Assembly (NCBI GenBank): GCA_900553005.1
Contig: USBU01000002.1
Location: forward strand, 1 to 26,183
DNA from: an uncultured Eubacteriales bacterium
Lineage (GTDB): Bacteria; Bacillota; Clostridia; Christensenellales; Pumilibacteraceae
Length of the DNA: 26,183 bases
Direction of reading: 5' to 3'
How positions within the stretch are numbered: the stretch's first letter is position 1; each line of letters begins with the position of its first letter. The notes under the pieces were generated by a model that was not told the DNA's origin, searched no databases, and saw nothing but the letters and a program-made list of their open reading frames with translations. Positions 14,529 to 22,100 of this stretch are shown here, one piece after another. Both the position numbers and the translations under genes were made by a program.

Positions 14529-14731
14529 GCGTCTGTATTAACTGCGGAAGAGAGCTTTCTCCCACAGATATAGGTCTTACCAAAAAGCTGATTAACCGCG
14601 GAGCAACTCAATTCATGTGCAAAAAATGTCTTGCGGATAAATTCAACGTTACCGAAACCCGCTTGGACGAAAAGGTAGCCGAATTCCGCGCCGCCGGATG
14701 CCTGCTGTTTCCGCCCTTTGAAGAACGGTAA
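14525..14731 (+). CDS. Small four-cysteine zinc-ribbon-like protein of unknown function
   Basis: A 68-residue protein starting within the stop of the GH27 gene (ATGA overlap), hence translationally coupled to it. Two Cys pairs, Cys4-x-x-Cys7 and Cys32-x-x-Cys35, should bind one zinc; between them lies the stretch SPTDIGLTKKLINRGATQF and afterwards a helical region ending at EFRAAGCLLFPP. I recall similar small conserved proteins in Clostridia but no assigned function. It ends with its own terminator 20 bases later. A longer frame from 14465 lies inside the GH27 gene and is not preferred. Confidence 0.75.
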   Translation: MSVCINCGRELSPTDIGLTKKLINRGATQFMCKKCLADKFNVTETRLDEKVAEFRAAGCLLFPPFEER

Positions 14732-14750
14732 AGCATGGAGAATTATATGA

Positions 14751-14777
14751 AAGCCGTCTGCAACAGACGGCTTTTTT
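14751..14777 (+). terminator. Terminator of the GH27/zinc-ribbon pair
   Basis: AGCCGTCTG / CAGACGGCT, a 9-bp stem with a three-base loop, followed by TTTTTT. Confidence 0.9.
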
Positions 14778-14927
14778 GCCGCGTCTCATTCAAGCGTTTA
14801 TAGAATCAACTCACTCCCGAAAGCCCGCTCCTCAAAAGCGTTTAAGCTTAAAATAAAACTTATACGGAAAGCAACGGCGCGCGACGAAAAGCCGAACGCG
14901 TCTTCAGATTTTACCGCCACGCATAAA

Positions 14928-14967
14928 AATATAAACGGGCTTGCAAGCATATGCAAACCCGTTTTTA
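14928..14967 (-). terminator. Terminator of the glycerophosphodiesterase gene
   Basis: On the minus strand CGGGTTTGC pairs with GCAAGCCCG (9 bp, one G-U) and is followed by TTTATATTTTT. A weaker reading in the plus direction also ends in T's. Confidence 0.7.
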
Positions 14968-14994
14968 TCATACGGTTAAAAAAATTATTTTAGG

Positions 14995-15804
14995 TTATCT
15001 CGCGCCAAGTTTTTTCAGAATTTCTCCGGCCAGCTTTGCATCGTTACAGGTAAAGCCTACCGCACCGCGCTCCAAAGCGGTCTTAATAAGCTCCTCTTTA
15101 TCTTCCTTGTAATAGTACCAAGGCTCCGCGCCGTAAGACGATATAAGCTCGTAGGCCTCCTTGGGACATACCGTGCCGTTATTGCTCCAGTCGGCTTTGC
15201 CGTCGGGAGAAAAAGTCACGTTAAACAGGCATACGCAAAAGCACCGACGCCAGAAATTTTCGGAAAAGTAATCGCCCAAAAACTGCATCGGATAATAGCC
15301 GTGAAGCCTTATGCGTTTGTTATACTTAGTATATACGTAATTGAGAATATCTCCCGAGAAGCTGTTGATATAGCTTCTGTCCGTCACTCCGTATTCATCC
15401 ATAAGAGCTATGGCTTTATCGCAGGATTCGTAAGCAAACGCGCCGCTGTCGCCGGGATAATCCTTCAGCTCGATATTCAGCTCGATATCCTTGCGGTCTT
15501 TGACAAGCTCTAAGAATTCGCGCAGCGTGGGTACCCTCTCTCCCCTGAATTCCTCGCCTTTTTTAACGCCCGCATCCGCACGACGCACGTCGGCAAAATC
15601 AGTTTCCCTGACAAGTCCGTCCATATCGGTCGTGCGGCTGAGATTATGGTCGTGAATAAGCACTAATTCTCCGTCGCGCGTCATATGTACGTCCGTCTCG
15701 ATCATATCGATATCCAGCTTTAACGCCTCTTTAAATGCAAGCATGGTATTTTCCGGATAATACTTGGAAAATCCTCTGTGCGCCGCCAATCTTACTTTTT
15801 TCAT
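14995..15804 (-). CDS. Glycerophosphodiester phosphodiesterase (GDPD family)
   Basis: A 269-residue TIM-barrel enzyme that hydrolyses glycerophosphodiesters to sn-glycerol 3-phosphate and an alcohol. The N-terminal HRG (His9-Arg10-Gly11), PENT (17-20), metal ligands Glu36 and Asp38 in MIETDVHMTRDGELVLIHD, and catalytic His51 are all present, and NIELKD follows as a further ligand strand. No signal peptide, so the short cytoplasmic UgpQ-like type. The region about 180-215 (FWRRCFCVCLFNVTF) is richer in Cys and aromatics than usual for the family. A clear promoter lies upstream and a terminator downstream, so the gene is monocistronic. Ribosome site GGAGG precedes the ATG. Confidence 0.94.
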   Translation of the reverse strand: MKKVRLAAHRGFSKYYPENTMLAFKEALKLDIDMIETDVHMTRDGELVLIHDHNLSRTTDMDGLVRETDFADVRRADAGVKKGEEFRGERVPTLREFLELVKDRKDIELNIELKDYPGDSGAFAYESCDKAIALMDEYGVTDRSYINSFSGDILNYVYTKYNKRIRLHGYYPMQFLGDYFSENFWRRCFCVCLFNVTFSPDGKADWSNNGTVCPKEAYELISSYGAEPWYYYKEDKEELIKTALERGAVGFTCNDAKLAGEILKKLGAR

Positions 15805-15831
15805 CGTTTTACCTCCAGAATATTGAATATA

Positions 15832-15860
15832 ATTCTACTCCCGGCAGTTTTAAAAGTCAA
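15832..15860 (-). promoter_or_regulatory. Promoter of the glycerophosphodiesterase gene
   Basis: On the minus strand TTGACT (15855-15860), 17-base spacer, TAGAAT (15832-15837), about 28 bases before the start codon. Confidence 0.8.
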
Positions 15861-16046
15861 GCATATCGCACAACGCAATAAAATTTACCGACCGGCTTTC
15901 TGTCTTGAACAACTCCCGCAGCCCTCACATATTATGAAAGCAGGGAGAACTTTTTGCAGCAAGCAAATTAAAATGCAAAAAGGCCGATGTAAGCCGGCGC
16001 TCCTGCAAACAAACGAAAAAAAACAACGATTTACAAGGAGAAGATT

Positions 16047-16367
16047 ATGATTTTCAAAAATTTCGGCTGCGGCTGCGGCAATTCATGTTCAGGCTGGGAC
16101 AACGACTGCGGATGCAACGGACAGAACAACTGCGGATGCACAAAACCGGATTGGAATGATAACTGCGGCTGCTCGGACTGCGGGTGCGGCAACACCGGCT
16201 GGGAATGCTGCGACTGCGGCTTTCCCGACAATAACGGCTGCGGCTGCGACAACGATTGCTGCTCCTGCAACAGGGGATGCAATTCGGACTGCGGATGCCG
16301 CCGCTCCGGCGCCGTATCGTGCAGATGCAGATTAAGCGGCTGCTTCGGCAATTTGTTCCGCTTCTGA
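16047..16367 (+). CDS. Extremely cysteine-rich Gly/Asn/Asp protein of unknown function
   Basis: A 106-residue protein with 25 cysteines (24%), of which ten pairs form C-x-C motifs (mostly CGC), plus two CC. The region 16-84 is an imperfect repeat: an acidic/Asn linker with Trp or Pro (WDND, WNDN, PDNN) then CGC. The N-terminal MIFKNFG and C-terminal FGNLFRF are Cys-free caps. It has no signal peptide or membrane segment. An AAGGAG site six to seven bases before the ATG and a strong terminator behind the stop argue that it is a real gene. Options by family knowledge: metallothionein-like metal store, disulfide-cross-linked spore coat/exosporium protein, or a heterocycle-forming RiPP precursor; no modification enzymes are nearby, and no match to a named family is apparent. 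Confidence 0.8.
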   Translation: MIFKNFGCGCGNSCSGWDNDCGCNGQNNCGCTKPDWNDNCGCSDCGCGNTGWECCDCGFPDNNGCGCDNDCCSCNRGCNSDCGCRRSGAVSCRCRLSGCFGNLFRF

Positions 16368-16381
16368 TAATATTATGCCCG

Positions 16382-16420
16382 AAGCGTCCCCTGCTTTTAA
16401 CGAGGGGACGCTTTAATTTT
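16382..16420 (+). terminator. Terminator of the cysteine-rich gene
   Basis: An 11-bp perfect stem AAGCGTCCCCT / AGGGGACGCTT with a ten-base loop is followed by TAATTTTA. Confidence 0.8.
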
Positions 16421-16577
16421 ACCGCCGATACGCCTATCGTCCGCAAAACGCTTTTGTATAACGAAATATACTGCCGCTCAGGCAGCGTTATCAACAATAT
16501 TGCAGACAAACCATATAAGACGCAAATCACACAGACACAATTTAATAATAACGGAGCGTTACCGTACAATCGTAATT

Positions 16578-16616
16578 AAAAAAAACTTACCGCTATCGAC
16601 GGTAAGTTTTTTTATT
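16578..16616 (-). terminator. Bidirectional terminator at the end of rpsF-ssb-rpsR
   Basis: AAAAACTTACCG pairs with CGGTAAGTTTTT, giving A-runs before and T-runs after the stem on both strands. It lies about 60 bases after the rpsR stop. Confidence 0.8.
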
Positions 16617-16674
16617 TTAGCTTCAACAATCCGTCAAAACCGCAGCGATACGAAAAAACACTGCGTTTTTAACG

Positions 16675-16947
16675 TTACTCTCCCTTATAGGGCAGCAGGG
16701 CAATCGCTCTTGCGCGTTTTATGGCGACGGCAAGCTGACGCTGATGCTCGGCGCAGACTCCGGAAGCGCGGCGGGGAATAATCTTACCCTTTTCGGTAAC
16801 GAATCTTTTAAGCTTAGCCACGTCCTTATAATCGATTTCCTCTACCTTTTCGACGCAGAAAGCGCAAACCTTTTTCTTTGGCGCGCGTCTGAACTTTTTG
16901 GACTTATCGTCGGTATCGACGTTTTTATTAACATTTTTCTTATCCAT
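16675..16947 (-). CDS. rpsR: 30S ribosomal protein bS18
   Basis: A 90-residue small-subunit protein that binds with bS6 to the 16S rRNA platform. The core KDVAKLKRFVTEKGKIIPRR (41-60) and AEHQRQLAVAIKRARAIALLPY are diagnostic. It retains a zinc-binding set Cys28-x-x-Cys31 and Cys65-x-x-His68, that is the C-plus version of bS18. An N-terminal Lys/Asn/Asp-rich extension of about 20 residues precedes the fold. Last gene of the rpsF-ssb-rpsR operon, 25 bases after ssb. Confidence 0.98.
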   Translation of the reverse strand: MDKKNVNKNVDTDDKSKKFRRAPKKKVCAFCVEKVEEIDYKDVAKLKRFVTEKGKIIPRRASGVCAEHQRQLAVAIKRARAIALLPYKGE

Positions 16948-16972
16948 GATAAATTAACCTCTTTAATGAAAT

Positions 16973-17401
16973 TTAAAACGGCAGATCGTCGGTATCCACA
17001 GGCTCCAACTCGCTGACCTTTTTAGCAGGAGCGGAAACCTTCTGCGCGCCTGCTCCTGAGCCGGAATAAGAGCCGCCGTCGGTATTTTTGGGAGAAATAA
17101 ACTCCACGTCTTCGGCAACTATATCGGTAGCGTAGCGCTTGTTGCCGTCCTTATCCTCGTAAGTGCGGTTTTGCAAGCTGCCCACGACGCAAACCTTGCT
17201 CCCCTTAAACAGATACTTGCTGCAGTTGTCGGCAAGCCCTCTCCAGGTAACGATATTGATGAAATCCGTTTCGCGTTCGCCGTTAGCGTTTGCATAAGTG
17301 CGGTTTACGGCGATGGAAAATCTGCACAGAGAAACGCCGCTGCCCGTGGTCTGAAATTCAGGATCGCGAGTAAGATTACCGATAAAAATACATTTGTTCA
17401 T
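16973..17401 (-). CDS. ssb: Single-stranded DNA-binding protein
   Basis: A 142-residue SSB. The OB-fold (about 1-105) shows MNKCIFIGNLTRDPEF, NRTYANANGERETDFINIV and YEDKDGNKRYATDIVAEDVEF; a Gly/Ser-rich linker leads to the conserved acidic tip DTDDLPF, which recruits repair and replication proteins. It binds single-stranded DNA at forks and gaps. It lies between rpsF (18-base gap) and rpsR in the standard order. The length is slightly short, mainly because of the linker. Confidence 0.98.
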   Translation of the reverse strand: MNKCIFIGNLTRDPEFQTTGSGVSLCRFSIAVNRTYANANGERETDFINIVTWRGLADNCSKYLFKGSKVCVVGSLQNRTYEDKDGNKRYATDIVAEDVEFISPKNTDGGSYSGSGAGAQKVSAPAKKVSELEPVDTDDLPF

Positions 17402-17419
17402 ATTACCAGCACCGTCCGC

Positions 17420-17701
17420 TTACTTCTTTACGACTATAAATCTCATAACTTCGTCGGTAATGCGCATCTGGCGCTCAAGTTCCTGCGGGAGCTGAGCCGG
17501 TGCCTCGAAGTTCATAAGAACATAGTAGCCTTCGGACTTGTAGTCGATATCGTAGGCAAGCTTTTTGACGCCCCATTTATCGACGTTTTCCACGCTGCCG
17601 CCCGCCGCTTCAACAACGCCCTTGAACTTATCGCAAAGAGCGTCTTTTGCCGCGTCGTCGAGCTTTGCATCGAGAATATACAAAACCTCGTACTTGTTCA
17701 T
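17420..17701 (-). CDS. rpsF: 30S ribosomal protein bS6
   Basis: A 93-residue protein of the bacterial S6 family: MNKYEVLYILDAKLD at the N-terminus, WGVKKLAYDIDYKSEGYYVLMNF in the middle and MRITDEVMRFIVVK at the end. It pairs with bS18 in the small subunit. First gene of the operon, with AAGGAGG before the ATG, a clear promoter upstream and a possible S6:S18-binding leader. Confidence 0.98.
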   Translation of the reverse strand: MNKYEVLYILDAKLDDAAKDALCDKFKGVVEAAGGSVENVDKWGVKKLAYDIDYKSEGYYVLMNFEAPAQLPQELERQMRITDEVMRFIVVKK

Positions 17702-17727
17702 GAAATATACCTCCTTATGGTCTTAAT

Positions 17728-17768
17728 GTCCCCGATTTCCTCGGAGAAAGGACGTCCGTTTTTCGGAC
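17728..17768 (-). ncRNA. Possible rpsF leader (S6:S18-binding type)
   Basis: Between promoter and ribosome site the minus-strand leader can form a hairpin GTCCG/CGGAC (17754-17768) followed by a GTCC...GGAC element (17728-17753) with unpaired CCG. Many rpsF operons carry an S6:S18-binding leader in which a CCG mimics the 16S rRNA site. The position and the CCG fit; the fold is only hand-drawn. Confidence 0.35.
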
Positions 17769-17775
17769 AAAATAT

Positions 17776-17805
17776 ATTATAGCATTATTTATAGGATTTT
17801 GGCAA
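17776..17805 (-). promoter_or_regulatory. Promoter of the rpsF-ssb-rpsR operon
   Basis: On the minus strand TTGCCA (17800-17805), 18-base spacer and perfect TATAAT (17776-17781), about 75 bases before rpsF. Confidence 0.8.
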
Positions 17806-17813
17806 CTGATTTA

Positions 17814-17852
17814 AGCGAAAAAAGCGGAGAAAAACAGTTTTCGTCCGCTTTT
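17814..17852 (-). terminator. Terminator of the MDR dehydrogenase gene
   Basis: On the minus strand AAGCGGA pairs with TCCGCTT, with an inner GAAAA/TTTTC extension, and is followed by TTTTTT. It separates the dehydrogenase from the rpsF promoter. Confidence 0.85.
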
Positions 17853-17890
17853 AAAGGTTTCTGACCGCCGTTTCTGCTTATCGGCGACTA

Positions 17891-18913
17891 TTACAGCTTA
17901 TCTATATCGACGATAAGCGAAATATACTTTGTTACGTCTTCCGAAATTTCCTTAAGACAGTCGCCCGCCTCGGAGAAAGAAATCCGCCTCGAAATTAGAG
18001 GATTGACGTCCACGGCACGTGAAGCCAGCATATTGACCGCGGACAGATAGTTATCCTCCGCTCCGGTAACCGAATCGACGCTTACCCCCTTACTGAGCAG
18101 CGGCATAAAATCCAGCGTCAGATTTACCTTTACGTCGTCAAGCCCGGCGAAAACCGCTCTCCCCGAGCGAGAAAGGCACTCGAAGGCGCGCTGAAGCGGC
18201 ATATTGGAAAGCAAACAGTAAGCCATGGTTTCCGCCATTTTTCCGCACGTAATGGTAAATATTTTTTTGACGGGATCGGTATCTACCGCATTTATAGTAT
18301 AATATATGCCCAAACGCTCGGCAAGCTCCAGCCGATCGCGTCGCAAATCAACCAGTATGGGCACAGCCTGATAATACAGCGCCGCCTGCGCAAGAATCAG
18401 TCCCACTCCGGTTGCGCCCATGATGACGATATGCTCCCCCTTTTCCAGCTTAAGCTTGTCAAGAGCGGCGATCGCCAATGCAACCGACTCTATAAAAACT
18501 CCCTCCTCAGGCGTAACCTTGGGCGGAAGCAATATAAGATCGGACTGAGGAACAACCATGAAATCGCGCAATACCCCGTCTTCTGTTTTGCCGTAGGTAT
18601 AGCTGTGCTCGCAATCCGACTTATGACCACTGCGGCAGTGACTGCACTCTCCGCAGGAAGACACGGGACGAACGTAAACCCTGTCGCCGCGCTTAAAGCC
18701 GCCTACTTCCTCTCCTGTCTCGGTAACAAGCCCGACGCCGTTTCTGCCCAGAATCAAAGGCAGCCTTGAGCCGCCGGCATTATACAGACTGCATTCCGAC
18801 GTGTCTAAGGACGACTCAAGCATTTTAAGCTTGACGCACGAAGGCGTAACGGCCTGCGGCCCTAAATCCGCAAGCTCGACATTATGCTCGCTGTTGACCA
18901 TCCAAGCTTTCAT
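17891..18913 (-). CDS. MDR-family (zinc-type alcohol dehydrogenase-like) oxidoreductase with altered catalytic zinc site
   Basis: A 340-residue medium-chain dehydrogenase/reductase: GroES-like N-terminal domain (about 1-135), Rossmann NAD(P)-binding domain (about 140-280, VIMGATGVGLILAQAA) and a C-terminal return. The structural zinc lobe is intact (Cys87, Cys90, Cys93, Cys101). The catalytic zinc ligands are not: the usual Cys in the C-G-S-D motif aligns with Asp37, and the usual Gly-His-Glu is Gly56-Arg57-Asn58 in LILGRNGVG. Glu142 of the later E-P-L type site remains. It is therefore probably not an ordinary zinc polyol dehydrogenase and may be zinc-independent. RBS AGAGGAG precedes the ATG; promoter and terminator suggest a single-gene unit. 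The substrate is unknown. Confidence 0.9.
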   Translation of the reverse strand: MKAWMVNSEHNVELADLGPQAVTPSCVKLKMLESSLDTSECSLYNAGGSRLPLILGRNGVGLVTETGEEVGGFKRGDRVYVRPVSSCGECSHCRSGHKSDCEHSYTYGKTEDGVLRDFMVVPQSDLILLPPKVTPEEGVFIESVALAIAALDKLKLEKGEHIVIMGATGVGLILAQAALYYQAVPILVDLRRDRLELAERLGIYYTINAVDTDPVKKIFTITCGKMAETMAYCLLSNMPLQRAFECLSRSGRAVFAGLDDVKVNLTLDFMPLLSKGVSVDSVTGAEDNYLSAVNMLASRAVDVNPLISRRISFSEAGDCLKEISEDVTKYISLIVDIDKL

Positions 18914-18958
18914 TTCTGCTCCTCTTTACACAGATTTTTTCCGATTGCCATTGAGTAT

Positions 18959-18987
18959 AGTATATCATATCGTTGGCCGAAAAACAA
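18959..18987 (-). promoter_or_regulatory. Promoter of the MDR dehydrogenase gene
   Basis: On the minus strand TTGTTT (18982-18987), 17-base spacer, TATACT (18959-18964). A second TATACT overlaps at 18954-18959. Confidence 0.6.
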
Positions 18988-19052
18988 CTTTTTAGGAAGT
19001 ATTTTTAATTTTTACGCATCACGGCATATTATTTATACTTTAAAAAAGCATT

Positions 19053-19109
19053 TAAAAACGGCGGACAAAAGCGCGGCGCGTCATAAACAAACGCACGTTT
19101 CATCCGCCG
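19053..19109 (-). terminator. Possible terminator of the GH43 lipoprotein gene
   Basis: On the minus strand CGGCGGA (19103-19109) pairs with TCCGCCG (19059-19065) across a long, partly structured loop and is followed by TTTTTAAA. It lies 22 bases after the stop codon. The long loop lowers confidence. Confidence 0.5.
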
Positions 19110-19130
19110 AGAACAAAGTCTTTAGCCGCA

Positions 19131-22100
19131 TTAAACGTATTTTTCCGTCAATTCTGCAGCATCGTCGTCGAGCAGAATTTCCAGCTGCGAAAACTCGATT
19201 TCAAACGTCTTGCTGGAGGTAAATCCTATTCCGAAAGCGACCTCTCCGCTGCCGACGGCAAAAACGTGTCCTTTGTCGGCGCTGTCGTAAACTTTAACGT
19301 AGTCGCCCGCAGTATCGGAAAAATAATACAGCCGATACGCGCCGTCCTCACGTATGAACATATACGAATACGTGCGTCCCACCGCATTCCAAGTAAGATT
19401 ATCGTATTCGTCAGTAAGATTGTTTTCGTTTTTCACCACCTCGGACCAAGAGCCGGAAACGGAGGTCTGTATCCTGTAACCCGTGCTCCAAAAGCCTATA
19501 AACGAAGAATTCACTCCGTCGTACACGATAACTCCTATTGCGGGATCATACTCGACTCCGGAGTTTTTAAGTTCCTCGGGCGAAGAAAAGGCGCTTATAT
19601 CGGTTTTGTTGACGACGCTGAACTTTATAACGGCGTCCGTACCGATACCGTCCGTAAAATAAGCGGTTTTATTTCTGGTCGCCGTATAAACGTTTTCGTC
19701 TTTGCGGCTTTCGTCCCACACGGACATATCCGACGCCACGGGCGAGCCGTTAAGCTCCGCGCCGCCGCCGAGCGCATATTCCGGCGCTTTCAGCTCAGGC
19801 TGATTTACGCCGTACTCATAGTCGAACCGCGCGGCGCGTTTTCCGTCCTTTTTAACCGTAATCTCATAACGACGTGAAGCGGAAAGCTTTACCGAATACC
19901 CGCCGTCGTCCCCCGATCTGAGATAATAAATATCCGGCGAGCCGATAGCCTCGATCACTATCAGCGCGTCGGCAACTATTTTTCCGCCGGGCGCCGAAGT
20001 AAGAACACCGGACAACGTAAACGAATCATCGATTTCCGTAAAAACGGCTTCAATAAACGCGGCTCCGCGTCTTACCGGCGCCTCGATATACCCGGACTCG
20101 ACGCTGTCCGCAGTTACGTCCGCACCGTTCAGTCTTACGCTATGCAGCCTGCTGCCGCTGTCAGGAACAAAATAAGCTTTTGCCGTGTCTCCGTCTTCCG
20201 GAATCGGCTCGGGAATAATCACTCTGCCTGCGCCCGATACCGATATTGCCGGCAGATAATTTCCCTCGCTGCCGGCCGGACTTGCCGCCAGTGCGGAAAA
20301 TTTATCTTTAAAAACCGTATAATCCGGATGCGAAAACGATATCGATGAAGCGTCCGAATACACGCCCACCGCGCAAGCGCCTGCGTAAGACGGCAGCGAA
20401 TATGCATAAAGAATATCGTCTCCCGATACCGCCATAACCGTATCCGAGGCCTTTATCACCTTAAGCTTTGCGGCTTGAGACAGCTCAAACGGAAAATCCA
20501 GTCGGCTACCGCCGAAGGACAGCGTTATTCCGCCCGTAGCGCCGCTGCCCGCAGACGCGGAAACCGAAAAGCTGAAATTATCGGCATAGCCTGGAGCATA
20601 CCACGCCTCCTGCCGTCCGTCGCCGGAGGTAATCGCTCCCGAAGAATTTAAAGTAACGCCGTCGGTCAGGACGTCGCCGCCTATGCTGGAACCGAACGCC
20701 TCGCTGCTGCCGGAAGCCTCGTATCCTCCGGCCGTAAAAGAAGGATAGGAATTTGGCACGATTACGGCGACTCCGGAAGGAAGCAGCAAATCGCCCGAGG
20801 TATTTTCACCCGGAGAAACTACGCGGTAATATGCCGGCAAGAATCTTATCCGTGCGTAAGGAGACGAAAAGCCTAGCTCCTCCCAGGAAACGAATGCCTC
20901 CGCGGTAAAGCTCTCGGTAGCGCCGGAATTGACTCTGCCAGAAAGCGCGGCGCCGGTAGTAACGCGCGAATTAAACAGCTTATGATTGTACGGATCAACG
21001 TAAATCTCCTTATAGCCGCCGCCGTTTAAACCGAAATAAAACTTAAAATGCGTATTTTTTGTAAATTTATTTTTTGCAGTCCAGCTTATCCTGTCGTCGT
21101 AAGCGCGCGCATAAAAATATGCGCCTTTGTCCGTAAACACGCTGGAAGCCTCGATTTTTACGCCACCATCGACGAATACGTATTTGCTTCGGCCCAACAG
21201 TTCCGGCTCGGTAAGCAGACCGTCAATACGGAAAACATCGTCGGGAACGCTCCCGTTAGCGTTACTGTAAACGGGCTTGTCGCTTCCGACGTTTGCGTCG
21301 GTCCTGCCCAGCACGACTATATCGCCTATCCTGAGCTTAGAGCCTGAAGGATTGTATTTATCCTGCGATCTTACGTTAATTAATATCTTTTTGACCTTTA
21401 CGGCCGAGAAATCGGCAATGACCGCTCCACCGGGACGCATAACGGATTTTTCGCGGTCAACGCTGTTTTCATCGGCGCTAAGCCCCTCCAAAGTTTTTTC
21501 CGAGCCGTCCGCCATAATCAGCTTAATCGAGCTTACCCGTTCCAACGCGTAATCGTACTGATAGCTGGAATACACCATTACGGACCTGATCTCGCGCGGC
21601 GCCTTGAAATCGATCGTTATTTCGCTGTCCGAATCCGCCTCGAATTCCAATTCCTTATCATACGGCTGATAAACAAAACGGTAGTCGGACAGATATTTCA
21701 GCGTACCGGGCGAAGCGTTTGTAGCCGTTATTTCCGCTTCGGATACTATGTTAGAGTATCCGCTGGCAACCGCCGGAAGCGGCTGGAGCGAATACGTCGG
21801 CCCGTTGCCCTGCAAAATTTTGAAATCGTAATGCTCGCTTTCCACAAACTGCACTCGGTCCGCCGCGATAGCGCGTCCCATAAACTGCCCGTTTTCATTG
21901 TTGTTGACGGGATTATAAAACGCATGATAAACCGCAAAAATCTCATCGCCCGCTTTAACGAAGCTGTGGTGACCGGCGCCCGACATAAAGTCGTACATAT
22001 CGCTCTCAAAACCTATGCCTATTACGGGATTGCCCGTGGAGCGCGAAAGCTTTGTGAACGGTCCCAAGGGAGAATCGCCCACCGCCTGCATTATCGAATA

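Larger units (their letters stand above)
16368..16674. other. Intergenic stretch between the Cys-rich gene and rpsR
   Basis: 307 bases that contain the Cys-rich gene terminator on the left and the bidirectional terminator at 16578-16616. In between (16421-16577) I see no gene, promoter or RNA element I can support. Confidence 0.55.

Noticed and set aside
15912..15960. CTCCC...GGGAG hairpin followed by TTTTT upstream of the Cys-rich gene
   Set aside because: The stem is short with a bulge and a long loop; there is no upstream gene on this strand for it to terminate, so I could not support a terminator or riboswitch.
16054..16569. Long Arg/Ser-rich frame on the minus strand
   Set aside because: It is the antisense of the Cys-rich repeat gene and its terminator; the RS-rich composition is a by-product of the repeated TGC/GGC codons.
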